A DNA stretch of 64,000 nt from Ensifer sp. IC4062 (GTDB lineage: Bacteria; Pseudomonadota; Alphaproteobacteria; Rhizobiales; Rhizobiaceae). The stretch lies in contig NZ_JADYVD010000010.1 in the NCBI RefSeq assembly GCF_020193575.1, forward strand, positions 95,249 to 159,248, given 5' to 3'. The notes beneath the pieces were generated by a model. That model saw only the letters and a list, made by a program, of their open reading frames with translations, was not told the origin of the DNA and ran no database searches. The translations under genes and the position numbers were made by a program. Positions 45,901 through 54,582 of the stretch are shown here, in pieces; within the stretch, counting starts at the first letter, position 1; the number at the start of each line of letters is the position of its first letter.

Positions 45901-46005
45901 ATGGACTTGAACCTCGCCGCCTTTACCCCTTTGGTCTTGCTGCGAGAAGTCCTGCCCTATGCCTGCATTCGTTTCCCTGTCCAATCTGTCTTGGTCCACG
46001 CCTGA
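45901..46005 (+). CDS. Possible 34-codon leader ORF overlapping the ABC-F start
   Basis: ATG at 45901 is preceded by CGGAGACG, a better ribosome site than the one before the ABC-F ATG at 45959. The frame (MDLNLAAFTPLVLLREVLPY...) reads through the ABC-F start in another frame and ends at a TGA at 46003-46005. Leader-ORF attenuation is known for antibiotic-resistance ABC-F genes; here it is only a possibility. Confidence 0.35.
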   Translation: MDLNLAAFTPLVLLREVLPYACIRFPVQSVLVHA

Positions 46006-47557
46006 CGGCACTCCGCTTTTATCTGACATCAACCTGACATTCGGCGCTGAACGCACCGGAATCGTCGGCCGCAACGGGACCGGCAAAAGCACGCTTTTGC
46101 GCCTGATCGCTGGCGGTCTCAGCGCAACCTCCGGTCAGGTGCAGGTATCCGGCTCCACCGCGATCATGCGGCAGGATGCGATGGAGCGTCTCGACGAAAC
46201 CATTGCCGATCTCTTCGGTGTGCGGTGCGCGCTCGATCTGCTTGACCGGGCCGAGGCGGGGCTTGCCAATGCCGACGAACTGGCTGACGCGGACTGGACG
46301 TTGCCGGCGCGGATAGAGGCCGCGCTTCTGCGTTGTGACCTGACGGTCGGACCACAGACCCCGCTGGTCACACTCTCTGGTGGGCAGCGCAGCCGAGCCG
46401 CCCTTGCCGCACTGATCCTTGCCGAGCCGGATTTCCTGCTGCTGGACGAGCCGACGAACAATCTTGACCGGGTTGGACGCAGGGCGGTGATCGACCTCAT
46501 CCGGGGTTGGACTGGCGGAGCCATCATCATCAGCCATGATCGCGAGCTTCTGGAGGAAATGGACGCCATCGTCGAACTGACCTCACTCGGCGCGACCCGG
46601 TACGGGGGGAATTACAGCGCCTTCCGGCAACTGAAGGACAGCGAACTGGACGCGGCAGAGCGTGACCTGGCTCACGCGGAAAAGGCCCGTCGCGACGCTG
46701 CCCGCCGGGCGCAACAAGCTGCCGAGCGCAAGGCGCGCAAGGATAGCGCCGCGCAGAAGGCGCGGGCAAAAGGCGATCAGCCAAAAATCTTGATGGATGC
46801 TGCCAAGGGCCGGGCAGAGGCTTCTGGCGGTGCGGGTACCCGTCTGCGCGATGCCAGGCGCGAGGCGGCAGAGGAGGCACTTGCCGCCGCCCGAGAGAGG
46901 ATCGAAGTCTTGCAACCCCTACGCATGGACATTCCCCCGACCGGTCTTCCTTCTGGCAAATTGGTGCTGCGGCTGGACGGCGTGACCGGGGGATATAACC
47001 CTGACCGCCCTGTCATCCGCGATCTGTCGTTGACTTTGATCGGTCCGGAGCGGGTCGTCATCGCCGGATCGAACGGAAGCGGAAAGACGACGCTTCTCAA
47101 ATTGATCACGGGTCAAGTCGTGCCGCAACGCGGCTTGGTGGATCGGATGGTGCCGTTCGCATTATTGGATCAGCATGTAAATCTGCTCGATCCCACCCGG
47201 ACCCTGCGTGAGAACTTCCGTCACCTGAACCCTGCGGCGGATGCGCATATGGCTCATGCCGCATTGGCCCGGTTCGGTTTCCGCGCGGGGGATGCCTTCC
47301 GTCAGCCGGGCGAGCTGAGCGGAGGCGAGCGTCTACGTGCCGGCCTCGCCTGCACGCTTGGGGGCACGCCGCCGCCCATGTTGCTGATCCTGGACGAACC
47401 GACCAATCACCTCGATCTCAATTCTGTCTCGGCACTGGAGGCCGCACTGGCAGCCTATGACGGGGCGGTGCTGGTGGTCAGTCATGACGACAGATTCATC
47501 AAATCGCTCGCACCGGACAGGACTGTTTATTTGGAGAATGATGCTGTGTCCGCATGA
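45959..47557 (+). CDS. ABC-F family ATPase
   Basis: 532 residues with two ABC domains and no membrane spans. Domain 1: Walker A GRNGTGKST, signature LSGGQRSR, Walker B FLLLDEPTNNLD. Domain 2: GSNGSGKTT, LSGGERLR, LLILDEPTNHLD. The inter-domain linker (about residues 215-300) is a charged helical arm rich in Ala, Lys and Arg. ABC-F proteins act on the ribosome, in translation or antibiotic protection, not in transport. The ATG at 45959 has a weak GAGAAG site. Confidence 0.93.
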   Translation: MPAFVSLSNLSWSTPDGTPLLSDINLTFGAERTGIVGRNGTGKSTLLRLIAGGLSATSGQVQVSGSTAIMRQDAMERLDETIADLFGVRCALDLLDRAEAGLANADELADADWTLPARIEAALLRCDLTVGPQTPLVTLSGGQRSRAALAALILAEPDFLLLDEPTNNLDRVGRRAVIDLIRGWTGGAIIISHDRELLEEMDAIVELTSLGATRYGGNYSAFRQLKDSELDAAERDLAHAEKARRDAARRAQQAAERKARKDSAAQKARAKGDQPKILMDAAKGRAEASGGAGTRLRDARREAAEEALAAARERIEVLQPLRMDIPPTGLPSGKLVLRLDGVTGGYNPDRPVIRDLSLTLIGPERVVIAGSNGSGKTTLLKLITGQVVPQRGLVDRMVPFALLDQHVNLLDPTRTLRENFRHLNPAADAHMAHAALARFGFRAGDAFRQPGELSGGERLRAGLACTLGGTPPPMLLILDEPTNHLDLNSVSALEAALAAYDGAVLVVSHDDRFIKSLAPDRTVYLENDAVSA

Positions 47558-47601
47558 TGTGCGATCCGTCGCGACATTCCTGCAGACCGACTGAAAAGTC
47601 G

Positions 47602-47964
47602 TTAAGGGTCCTTTCGGAAGGCCCGGCTGGAGACTTGGATTGAATTCAGGCATGGATCTTTTGCGTTAGCGAACAGATAGCCGTCAGCCCTATGGATCGG
47701 CCCAAACGCCAGACCGGTCTTGGCGCGTTGCGCACAGAATGCCTCAACGTCCTCAACATCAAACACCAGCTTGACGGTCGATTGGCCATTTCGTTGCCCT
47801 TTCGGTGCGGGGTGCAACATTATATTGGCTCCGCCACCCTGTGCGATGAGCTCAACGATCCGATCGCCGGCCGACTGCGTGGCTTTGAAGCCGAAATGCT
47901 TCTCATAGAACTGCGCCGTCTCCTCAACATTCTTTGCGTAAATAACCAATCGATTAAGTGGCAA
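47602..47964 (-). CDS. VOC-superfamily protein (TTG start)
   Basis: 120 residues. No in-frame ATG lies near the domain start; a TTG at 47964 with GGAGG seven bases upstream gives a VOC protein starting (M)PLNRLVIYAKNVEETAQFYEKHFGFKA. GANIMLHPAP, VKLVFDVEDVEAFCAQRAKTGLAFGPIHRADGY and DPCLNSIQVSSRAF follow. Substrate unknown. It follows the MerR gene on the same strand. Confidence 0.82.
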   Translation of the reverse strand: MPLNRLVIYAKNVEETAQFYEKHFGFKATQSAGDRIVELIAQGGGANIMLHPAPKGQRNGQSTVKLVFDVEDVEAFCAQRAKTGLAFGPIHRADGYLFANAKDPCLNSIQVSSRAFRKDP

Positions 47965-48181
47965 GGCACCCTCCAAATACACCCCGTTCGATTCACCTTC
48001 GTTACCGCTCAGACCGCTCTCAGTTGCTGCTTCTGCCGGAAGCGGTTGATGAACATGTCGGGCCGGACAACCCGGTTCGCTCCATCGAGGCCTTCGTTGT
48101 CGGCCTCGATCTCCAAGCCGCCCGGTCCGTGCGGGACCGGGTATGAGCAAGGACTGATCCGCGCGCCGAAGGAAGAACAGC

Positions 48182-48535
48182 TCAGCGTTGCTCTATTTCA
48201 CGTAGGAAGCGCTCCAGCACGTTCCTGCTTTGAGCCAATTTTTCCGCCTTCTGGTCGACAAGTCGGATTTGTTCATGCAGGACGTTGCGAAGTTCATCGC
48301 ATGGCTCAAAGACGGGGCCTTCTCCTCTCACACACGGCAAAAACTGCCGGACGGTCGCAAGGGTCATGCCCCCTGCGCCGAGCAGCCTAATCCGCTCCAC
48401 GGTGCGCAGCTCGGCCGCATCGTAGTCCCGGTAACCACTCGTAGTGCGCTGCGGCTTCAGCAGCCCTTCGGCCTCATAATAGCGTAGCATGCGAATGCTC
48501 ACGCCTGTGCGCTTTGATAGCTCGCCTATTTTCAT
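48182..48535 (-). CDS. MerR-family transcriptional regulator
   Basis: 117 residues. The N-terminal winged HTH is MKIGELSKRTGVSIRMLRYYEAEGLLKPQRTTSGYRDYDA. A short dimerisation helix follows, with LPCVRGEGPVFEPCDELRNVLHEQI carrying two Cys. It is divergent from the aminotransferase gene and faces a promoter with an elongated spacer holding a perfect palindrome, so it is almost certainly that gene's activator/repressor. The inducer is unknown; the Cys pair could sense oxidants or metal. Confidence 0.93.
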   Translation of the reverse strand: MKIGELSKRTGVSIRMLRYYEAEGLLKPQRTTSGYRDYDAAELRTVERIRLLGAGGMTLATVRQFLPCVRGEGPVFEPCDELRNVLHEQIRLVDQKAEKLAQSRNVLERFLREIEQR

Positions 48536-48544
48536 TTCATGCCC

Positions 48545-48576
48545 TTGACTCTGACAGTGCTGTCAGAGCCTAAGGC
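48545..48576 (+). promoter_or_regulatory. MerR-type promoter of the aminotransferase gene
   Basis: A -35 TTGACT (48545-48550) and likely -10 TAAGGC (48571-48576) are separated by 20 bases, longer than the usual 17. The perfect repeat ctctgacag/ctgtcagag with a tg centre (48549-48568) fills the spacer. This is the textbook layout for MerR-family control by DNA distortion. Confidence 0.85.
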
Positions 48577-48615
48577 GGTTGCTCTTTGATGTGAACCCAC
48601 TCAGGAGCAAAGATC

Positions 48616-49431
48616 ATGTCTGCGGAAACCAGCTTTTACCAAGCTCAGATAAATGGCCGCCCGGCTACCTCTGCCGAATTGATACCCTTGGCCTTTGCAG
48701 GATTTGCGCACTTCACGGCAATGCAGGTGCGAAACCGCAAGGTCAAAGGACTGGACCTCCACCTGGCACGCCTGCGCAAAGCGTCGATTGAGTTTTTTGG
48801 AAGAGCGCTGCCCGATGGACAACTGCAATCCTATATCAAAACGGCAATCGACGGAGGCCCGGAAGACCAGTCGTTGACGGCGACCATCTTTTCTCGTGCC
48901 GGCGAGTTCACTGCGGACAGCATGGACGTGGAGCCAGCGGTTCTCGTCCGTACAGGGGCGCCGTCCAATGGCCCAAGGGGTCCGCTGAGGTTGAATGCAG
49001 TGGATCACGAGAGGCCGCTGACCGCCATAAAGCATGTGGGCGAGGCCGGCAAAACCTACTACCTGCATCAAGCCATACGCCAAGGGTTTGACGACGCCGC
49101 ATTTGTCGACAGGCACGGACGATTGAGCGAGGCAACCATATGGAACCTCGTCTTCTGGGATGGTGAAGCTATTATCTGGCCAAAGGCTGCGATCTTGAAC
49201 GGCACCATGATGGGCATCGTTCAGCGACAACTTGATCGCCTCGGTATTCCTCAGCGCAACGAAGAAGTCACCCTTGATCGCCTTGCGGCATTGTCCGGCG
49301 CGGCGGTGATGAACTCATGGACACCTGGTATCGCAGTAACTGCCATTGCATCGTACACGATCCCCGAGGCAAAACCGTTGATAAGCCTGCTCCACAAAGC
49401 CTACGAGGCTGAACCGGCCAATTTCCTTTAA
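48616..49431 (+). CDS. Class IV aminotransferase family protein
   Basis: 271 residues. PLP fold type IV: DLHLARLRKASIEFF, then AIKHVGEAGKTYYLHQAIRQGFDDAAFVDRHGRLSEATIWNLVFWDGEAIIWP with the expected Lys and Glu regions, and LNGTMMGIVQRQLDRLGI, where family members bind the PLP phosphate. Related to D-amino-acid or branched-chain aminotransferases and ADC lyases; the reaction is not clear. It is driven by a MerR-type promoter next to the divergent merR gene. Confidence 0.88.
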   Translation: MSAETSFYQAQINGRPATSAELIPLAFAGFAHFTAMQVRNRKVKGLDLHLARLRKASIEFFGRALPDGQLQSYIKTAIDGGPEDQSLTATIFSRAGEFTADSMDVEPAVLVRTGAPSNGPRGPLRLNAVDHERPLTAIKHVGEAGKTYYLHQAIRQGFDDAAFVDRHGRLSEATIWNLVFWDGEAIIWPKAAILNGTMMGIVQRQLDRLGIPQRNEEVTLDRLAALSGAAVMNSWTPGIAVTAIASYTIPEAKPLISLLHKAYEAEPANFL

Positions 49432-49964
49432 CTGAAAGCCGCATGGCTGTGTTCAGGTGGAAGGTTGGCATGTAGAAACCAATCTTCCACTACCGAATGG
49501 CAGCTAAGCGGTCGGGAGCGGAAAGATCGGCGCGCCCCCAGAACGTTGACCAGAATTACGAGAAGGCGGTCGGAGGCGACCCTACAGGGTTGCGCTCCCT
49601 TTTGCAGCTTTTATGGGGCCTACTTCCGTCAATGGGCGATGCCCCGCTCAACCAATCACACGCTGCGCGCCGCTGATCTCGACGACTTCCGGCGTTTGCG
49701 AGCTTACCGTGGCAGAGGGCCTTGCTTCTGGCCGATCTCCCCTCGTGGGGAGATGCCCGGAGCGCAGAGGAGGTATCAACACCGCTTTCGGCGCGGCAAC
49801 ATGGACCACAGCGCGCCGAGGCTGCCTCCGGCGCGCAAAGCGGCCGTCCAGCCAGGCCAAGTCCTTGAGCTGAAAGGCCTCCGCAGAAATTCAAAGGAAA
49901 AGCATCCCCGCGCGTTCAAACGAACGCGCGGCACCCTCAGCACACGGGTCGCCCGCACCTGCCG
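49432..49964. other. Intergenic region, no gene recognised
   Basis: About 530 bases. It contains the hairpin atctcccctcgtggggagat (49735-49754), a common alphaproteobacterial intergenic palindrome, and possible decayed repeat DNA. Frames in both directions lack ribosome sites and family resemblance. Confidence 0.45.
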
Positions 49965-50465
49965 TCAATAATAGGGCGAGACGCACGGGCGGCGCGGACC
50001 GTAATAGGGCTGGAACGTGTTGTCGTAAGCCCGATAGGACCGGTAGCGCGCATAGCACCAGTTCGTGTGCGCATTGCCGCCATAATAGGTCTGGCGGTAG
50101 TAACGCGGCGCGTGGTAGCGCGGCGCATAGTAGCGCGGGGCGTAACCGTAATAGCGCGGACGGTAAGGCGGGGCGTAGTAGCCGCCATCGTAATAGCCGC
50201 CATCGTAGTAGCCGCTATCGTAATAGCCGCTATGGTAGTAGCCTGGGCCGTAATATCTCGGCTGCGCCAGCGCTCCGCCGATGAGCGCTCCGGCAGCAAG
50301 CCCGCCGAGCGCCCAAGCCCATTCGTCGTCGTCATTGACCGGCTGTACGTCCGGCACCTCGGCCTTCGGGATCGTCGGAGCGGCAATGGTGGGAAACGCC
50401 ATGGCCGGCGGAACGCTCGTCAGCGCCGTCGCCAGCGACAAGGCAATGATAGCTAGCCTCTTCAT
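49965..50465 (-). CDS. Secreted Tyr/Gly-rich BA14K-like protein
   Basis: 166 residues from the ATG at 50465. Signal peptide residues 1-22 ([23 protein letters not shown]). A membrane-like Gly/Ala stretch ([16 protein letters not shown]) precedes a repetitive region of GYYDxGYYD and [13 protein letters not shown] words. The C-terminus [20 protein letters not shown] followed by [11 protein letters not shown] is the BA14K family signature, an immunoreactive lectin-like protein first described in Brucella. The long Tyr repeat is unusual for the family. Confidence 0.85.
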   Translation of the reverse strand: MKRLAIIALSLATALTSVPPAMAFPTIAAPTIPKAEVPDVQPVNDDDEWAWALGGLAAGALIGGALAQPRYYGPGYYHSGYYDSGYYDGGYYDGGYYAPPYRPRYYGYAPRYYAPRYHAPRYYRQTYYGGNAHTNWCYARYRSYRAYDNTFQPYYGPRRPCVSPYY

Positions 50466-50485
50466 TGGCTTCACCTTTTCCTCCA

Positions 50486-50590
50486 CAGCGCCGCGCGTCA
50501 AACGTGGCGCGCAAAATAACGCTGCGGAACTCTAAGTCTGCGCTACATCTTTGTCCTTAATCGGTTTCGATTCAAGGAATTACGCGCATT
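50486..50590. repeat. RIME-B palindromic element, degenerate copy
   Basis: Starts cagcgccgcgcgtcaaacgt and ends with the second palindrome around tccttaatcggtttcgattc, directly upstream of the BA14K-like gene. Several arm mismatches show decay. Confidence 0.65.
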
Positions 50591-50725
50591 TCCTTCAAAA
50601 AATGATCGAATCGCGATGCCGCGAGGCCTGCCGCGAAAAAATCGCGCTCTTTTGCTTGCGGGACGGCCGTTCTGACCTCGCATCCACGCGCACTGATGGC
50701 CCCACCCTCTTCCGACGCGGATACC

Positions 50726-51121
50726 CTAGTTCTCTTGCGGCGAAAGACCCGCGAACTGCTCTTTTGCGCCAGTCTCTGCAAGGACACGCTCACGCAAAAT
50801 CCGGTACTGCTCCGGCGATGTATCGGAGAACGCTTCATCGCGGTTCGAGGGAAGGTCAGCGTAGAATACCGGCGATGCAAATTGGCTTTCGGAGAAGTCT
50901 CGCCGCATGCCGCCTATCAGGTTATAGAAGTGCCAAGCGCCATCGACATCCGTTTTGACGATATCACCGCCGAGAATATCCTGAACGACTAGCGCCGTCA
51001 CACTGCATTGTCCACGGGCGGGATTGTCGGGCAACCATTTGCTAGAGGTTTCGATAGACCAAGCGCTCTGCAGCGCGGATTGCAAGTTTGCGGATTGCGG
51101 CTCATCGGTCATCTCGCTCAT
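50726..51121 (-). CDS. YunG-family protein
   Basis: 131 residues. SIETSSKWLPDNPARGQCSVTALVVQDILGGDIVKTDVDGAWHFYNLIGGMRRDFSESQF is the YunG-like signature, with Cys, His and Asp positions resembling a papain-like or transglutaminase-like catalytic set (the Cys in QCSVTALVVQD, then His in WHFYN). Function is unproven. Alone, minus strand, between the RIME-B element and the Imm11-like gene. Confidence 0.82.
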   Translation of the reverse strand: MSEMTDEPQSANLQSALQSAWSIETSSKWLPDNPARGQCSVTALVVQDILGGDIVKTDVDGAWHFYNLIGGMRRDFSESQFASPVFYADLPSNRDEAFSDTSPEQYRILRERVLAETGAKEQFAGLSPQEN

Positions 51122-51230
51122 CTCTCTTGACGTTGCATATGAACTGTCGGTGGAGCCTGTCCAGAAACCTTAACCCCAAACTAATGATCCCTGCTATTTA
51201 CTGCCTACAGGACTACTAAAAGGTTCATCA

Positions 51231-51965
51231 ATGGCTTGGAAGATCGACTTCGACTATGTCTCCGCACAGCCGAACTTTGCCATCGACAAGGACAGCGACG
51301 GTACGGCGCCGTGGGGATTTGGCTGGGGTTGGGGCGCGGGCCGCAGTCTCGTTGGCAGCCCAGTGCCCAAGAGTGCAACCCAAACCGATAGCAACAAGAT
51401 CGTCGACGTCTTTCCCCTGCCGGGATTTGCCTGTGTGGGGGAGAGATTTCGGGTGATCGTGGAGGCGTTTGAACCGGGCGTCCATGAATTTTACCCTATC
51501 CAGCTCAAGTCGCGGAAAGGGGTTCCGCATGAGGAATCCCACTTCCTGATCAATGTCTGCCAGCGCTTCGATTCCATCCTGGTCAAGGGGATCGATCTCG
51601 AATGGGGAAGGAGAGTAGCAGGCGGCCTGGAGGGGATGCCGTATCTTTCACGCATGGGAACCAAACCGCCATTGCCCGTCAGCAGAACGACGATCGCTGG
51701 CCGTCATCTCTGGCTGAACTATTGGGTTTGGGAAGGTGGGATCATGGTTTCCGATCAACTACGAGCTGCGTTGATGGATGCAAAGCTCCGCCGCCTGAAG
51801 TTCAAGGAACCTTGGGCCGAGCGTTTCGACGAGGTCGATTCGCCCTTCGATTATCGCGAGCAAGTGCCGCACATAGTCGATTGGATGGAGGCCAACAAGC
51901 CGGCGGCAATGCTCGAAGCTCATCTGAATTGGGTAAAAACCTACATGCCGAACTGGCTGCAATAA
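51231..51965 (+). CDS. DUF1629/Imm11-like protein (possible orphan immunity protein)
   Basis: 244 residues. The ATG at 51231 gives MAWKIDFDYVSAQPNF. Mid-protein VIVEAFEPGVHEFYPIQLKSRKG and SHFLINVCQRFDSI resemble the imm11/DUF1629 group of immunity proteins in polymorphic-toxin loci. No toxin gene is adjacent on either side. Either it protects against a foreign toxin or its partner has been lost. Confidence 0.65.
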   Translation: MAWKIDFDYVSAQPNFAIDKDSDGTAPWGFGWGWGAGRSLVGSPVPKSATQTDSNKIVDVFPLPGFACVGERFRVIVEAFEPGVHEFYPIQLKSRKGVPHEESHFLINVCQRFDSILVKGIDLEWGRRVAGGLEGMPYLSRMGTKPPLPVSRTTIAGRHLWLNYWVWEGGIMVSDQLRAALMDAKLRRLKFKEPWAERFDEVDSPFDYREQVPHIVDWMEANKPAAMLEAHLNWVKTYMPNWLQ

Positions 51966-52374
51966 GTGGCAGAATCGGCGGCCCGGTCAAAATAAGGGCT
52001 GTCACCAGAAATCCTTGTGATCGTTTAAGACCTCTTTTTCGAGTTCAGGGAATGGCCCACGGATCGCTACATGGCGCCGTCCGGCGTCAAACACCTGGTG
52101 ACAGCTCATATCGAGGGTCAGATTTTTGGGGTTGTCTCCGGTCAGCTCGGCCAACCGCCCTTCCCGCCTCCTTGGGCCGCCTCCTCGGGATGCCCATTCG
52201 CAACTGCCCGCGTAAAGGCGCCCTTCGCCTGGATTCCATGTTGTTGGAGCGCTTGGGAGCTGTCTAGTCGGCTTTTAAGCCTGGTGCTTTTTGCTACCCG
52301 GTTTTATCCCTTGAATCGGCTAGGATTTAAGGAAACATGTAGAGGAAATCTGCAATGACCGGCTGGGGCGCTCG
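51966..52374. other. Intergenic region with partial RIME-B palindrome
   Basis: About 410 bases. The last part (52301-52342) holds the second RIME-B palindrome, around cttgaatcggctaggattta. The remaining sequence has short frames without recognisable domains; possible toxin remnants were looked for and not found. Confidence 0.5.
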
Positions 52375-52929
52375 ATGGCGACATTAGGGATCTTGAAGAA
52401 AACACTTCTCGCGGCAGCGCTCGTCGTCGGCGGCGCCGGCGCCTACACGTTTGCCGCAAGGCATGGCGGCTCGGGCACCCTGCCCGAAATGGCGGCGCCC
52501 GAGAAGCATGCCAAGGAAGTGGTGGTCGACAAGTCCGAGCGTTTGCTGAAGCTCCTGCGCGACGGCACGGTGCTTGGCGAATACAGCGTCTCGCTCGGTG
52601 GCAACCCGCTCGGCCACAAGCAGCGCGAGGGCGACCGGCGCACGCCGGAAGGCGACTATCTGATCGACTGGCGCAACCCGAACTCCTCGTTCCACCTGAG
52701 CCTCCACATCTCCTACCCGGACGCCGCCGACCAGGCGCGCGCCGCGGCCGCCGGCGAAAGCCCCGGCGGCGACATCATGATCCACGGCCTGCCGAACGGC
52801 TGGGGCTTCCTCGGCTCGCTCCACCTCCTCCTCGACTGGACCAACGGCTGCATCGCCGTCACCGACAAGGAAATGCGCGAAATCTGGTCGCTGGTCCCCG
52901 ACGGCACGCCGATCCGCATCGAAGCGTAA
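52375..52929 (+). CDS. L,D-transpeptidase (YkuD) family protein
   Basis: 184 residues with an N-terminal signal anchor (about residues 8-28). The YkuD catalytic motif is visible as DIMIHGLPNGWGF followed by LDWTNGCIAVTDKEM, with the catalytic His and Cys. KSERLLKLLRDGTVLGEYSVSLGGNPLGHKQREGDRRTPEGDYLIDW is the usual N-terminal part. It forms 3-3 or protein-peptidoglycan cross-links in the periplasm. Confidence 0.92.
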   Translation: MATLGILKKTLLAAALVVGGAGAYTFAARHGGSGTLPEMAAPEKHAKEVVVDKSERLLKLLRDGTVLGEYSVSLGGNPLGHKQREGDRRTPEGDYLIDWRNPNSSFHLSLHISYPDAADQARAAAAGESPGGDIMIHGLPNGWGFLGSLHLLLDWTNGCIAVTDKEMREIWSLVPDGTPIRIEA

Positions 52930-53083
52930 GCGGGCGGAACGACGCGGACTCGCGAGGGATGCGGGTTCCCGAACGCCCGACCTCGGCGTCTTGAATTCAC
53001 GGCGCCGACGTGCCGCTATTGCCTGCCGGCAACGCAGATGCTGCGAGAGCGGAGGCACTGCTTCCGTTACGCAAGGGTCTCCC

Positions 53084-53384
53084 GCGCCCAAGGACTTGGG
53101 CGCCGCTGGATTCCTGTGACAAGCACAGGAATGAGGAGTTTGTGGCTGGCCGCCCGAACAGCCTCAACCTCCGTGCATTGCTTACCGTTTTTTGCTTCCG
53201 ACGGGCACGCGGAATTCCCTCATTCCTGTGCTTATCAAGGGAATGAGAGAATTCCTGGCCATGCCCGAGTGAAAGCCGAACCAACCGAGAAGCGTTCGGT
53301 CGTTGATGCTTGTCCGCCGCCCGTCGCACCTCCCTCATTCCTGTGCTTGTCACAGGAATCCAGCCACGGCGCGTCGGCGCCGTG
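53084..53384. repeat. Composite palindromic element C1
   Basis: Order: cccaag/cttggg hairpin (53084-53103), ATTCCTGTG/CACAGGAAT palindrome (53110-53132), a core of about 80 bases, a mutated inverse copy (about 53220-53245), extra sequence, a second inverse palindrome (53337-53359), and the CACGGCGC/GCGCCGTG hairpin (53365-53384). Upstream of the GIY-YIG gene. Confidence 0.8.
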
Positions 53385-53471
53385 AATGACCTACTATTCT
53401 GGAGCGCGCACCGACGCAGGCGTCGGCAACTTCGCTTGCTTTCGCTCACCCTTTCAACCACGCTTAGAGGC

Positions 53472-53761
53472 ATGAAGGGCTATGTCTACATCCTCGCGTC
53501 GAAACGAAACGGAACGCTCTACACCGGCGTCACCCGCGATCTTGCCGGTCGCCTTTTCGAACTCCAGAACGAGCTTACGCCCGGCTTCACATCCAGGTAT
53601 GGGGTCAAGACATGGTCTGGTTCGAGGAATTCGACCTGTTAACGGCTGCTATCACGCGGGAAAAGACGATCAAGAAATGGCCGCGGCAGTGGAAGCTTAA
53701 CCTGATCGAGGCCATGAACCCGGAATGGCAGGACATTTCGCATTACTTGCACGGTCTGTGA
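53472..53761 (+). pseudogene. Frameshifted GIY-YIG endonuclease-family gene
   Basis: The first frame reads MKGYVYILASKRNGTLYTGVTRDL, the GIY-YIG core with catalytic Tyr and Arg. After about 53614 the continuing sequence is in another frame: MVWFEEFDLLTAAITREKTIKKWPRQWKLNLIE and MNPEWQDISHYL. Together they give the whole of this small family of about 95 residues, broken by an indel near 53610-53617. The reason may be real inactivation or a sequencing error. It sits among three copies of a composite palindromic repeat. Confidence 0.85.
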
Positions 53762-53810
53762 GATCGGGAGATGGTTCGCCCCGGTCCGCCAAGCGGTCCC
53801 GGGGTCTCCC

Positions 53811-53990
53811 GCGCCTAAGGACTTGGGCGCGCTGGATTCCTGTGACGAGCACAGGAATGAGGAGTTTGTGGCTGACCGCCCAAACAGCATCGACCGCCGT
53901 GCATTGCTACCGGTTTTTTGACGGCCAAACCGGAACTCCCTCATTCCTGTGCTCGTCACAGGAATCCAGCCACGGCGCGTCGGCGCCGTG
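53811..53990. repeat. Composite palindromic element C2
   Basis: About 180 bases: cctaag/cttggg hairpin, ATTCCTGTG palindrome, a core starting gaggagtttgtggctgaccg, inverse palindrome, and CACGGCGC/GCGCCGTG end. It starts 50 bases after the GIY-YIG pseudogene, in the same orientation as C1 and C3. Confidence 0.85.
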
Positions 53991-54055
53991 AATGGCTCCG
54001 TCTGCCGGCAGTGAAGATGTGCGAAAGCCGCGGCTTCCGTCGCGCGCAAGAGTCT

Positions 54056-54240
54056 CCGCCCACGGACTTGGGCGGCTGGATTCCTGTGAGGAGCACAGGA
54101 ATGAGGAGTTTGTGGCTGGCCGCCCAAACAGCATCAACCGCCGTGCATTGCTTGCCGGCTTTTACTTCCGACGGGGCACCCGGAATTCCCTCATTCCTGT
54201 GCTTATCACCTGAACCTAGCCACGGCGCGTCGGCGCCGTG
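54056..54240. repeat. Composite palindromic element C3
   Basis: Same modules as C2 with core gaggagtttgtggctggccg; the inner inverse palindrome is mutated (attcctgtgcttatcacctg) while the GCGCCGTG end is intact. The gap 53991-54055 and the region to 54582 hold no supported gene. Confidence 0.82.
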
Positions 54241-54582
54241 AATGACCGGTCCGGAAGCTGAGGTGCGATCAACAGTGAGGCCCCCATGCCCGTGGATCCG
54301 GCAGCGGTCCATGTCCTTGCGCACCCTCTCCGCCTGACCCGGCGTCGCCCTCGCCCAACTGCATCCGCGCTCAACCGACGGGAACGCTCTTGCCGCTGCG
54401 GCGTTATTCTCTCAACCGCAGCGTTCGTGCCCGCATGTTCTCTTAACCCGGAACGTTTTAGGGATAACATGCGGGCGTGGCTCTTGCGCGTCTGAAACGA
54501 CGCTCGGGCGCCGGAGAGAGGGGCGTATGCTGCACGGCGTCCGTGCCGTGGCCGGATGCTTATCGGACACAGGAGCAATGCC

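Noticed and set aside
53010..53385. Plus-strand frames with IPVTSTGMR or CDKHRNEE phrases
   Set aside because: These phrases are the translated ATTCCTGTG palindrome and recur at every copy in the window, so they are not genes.
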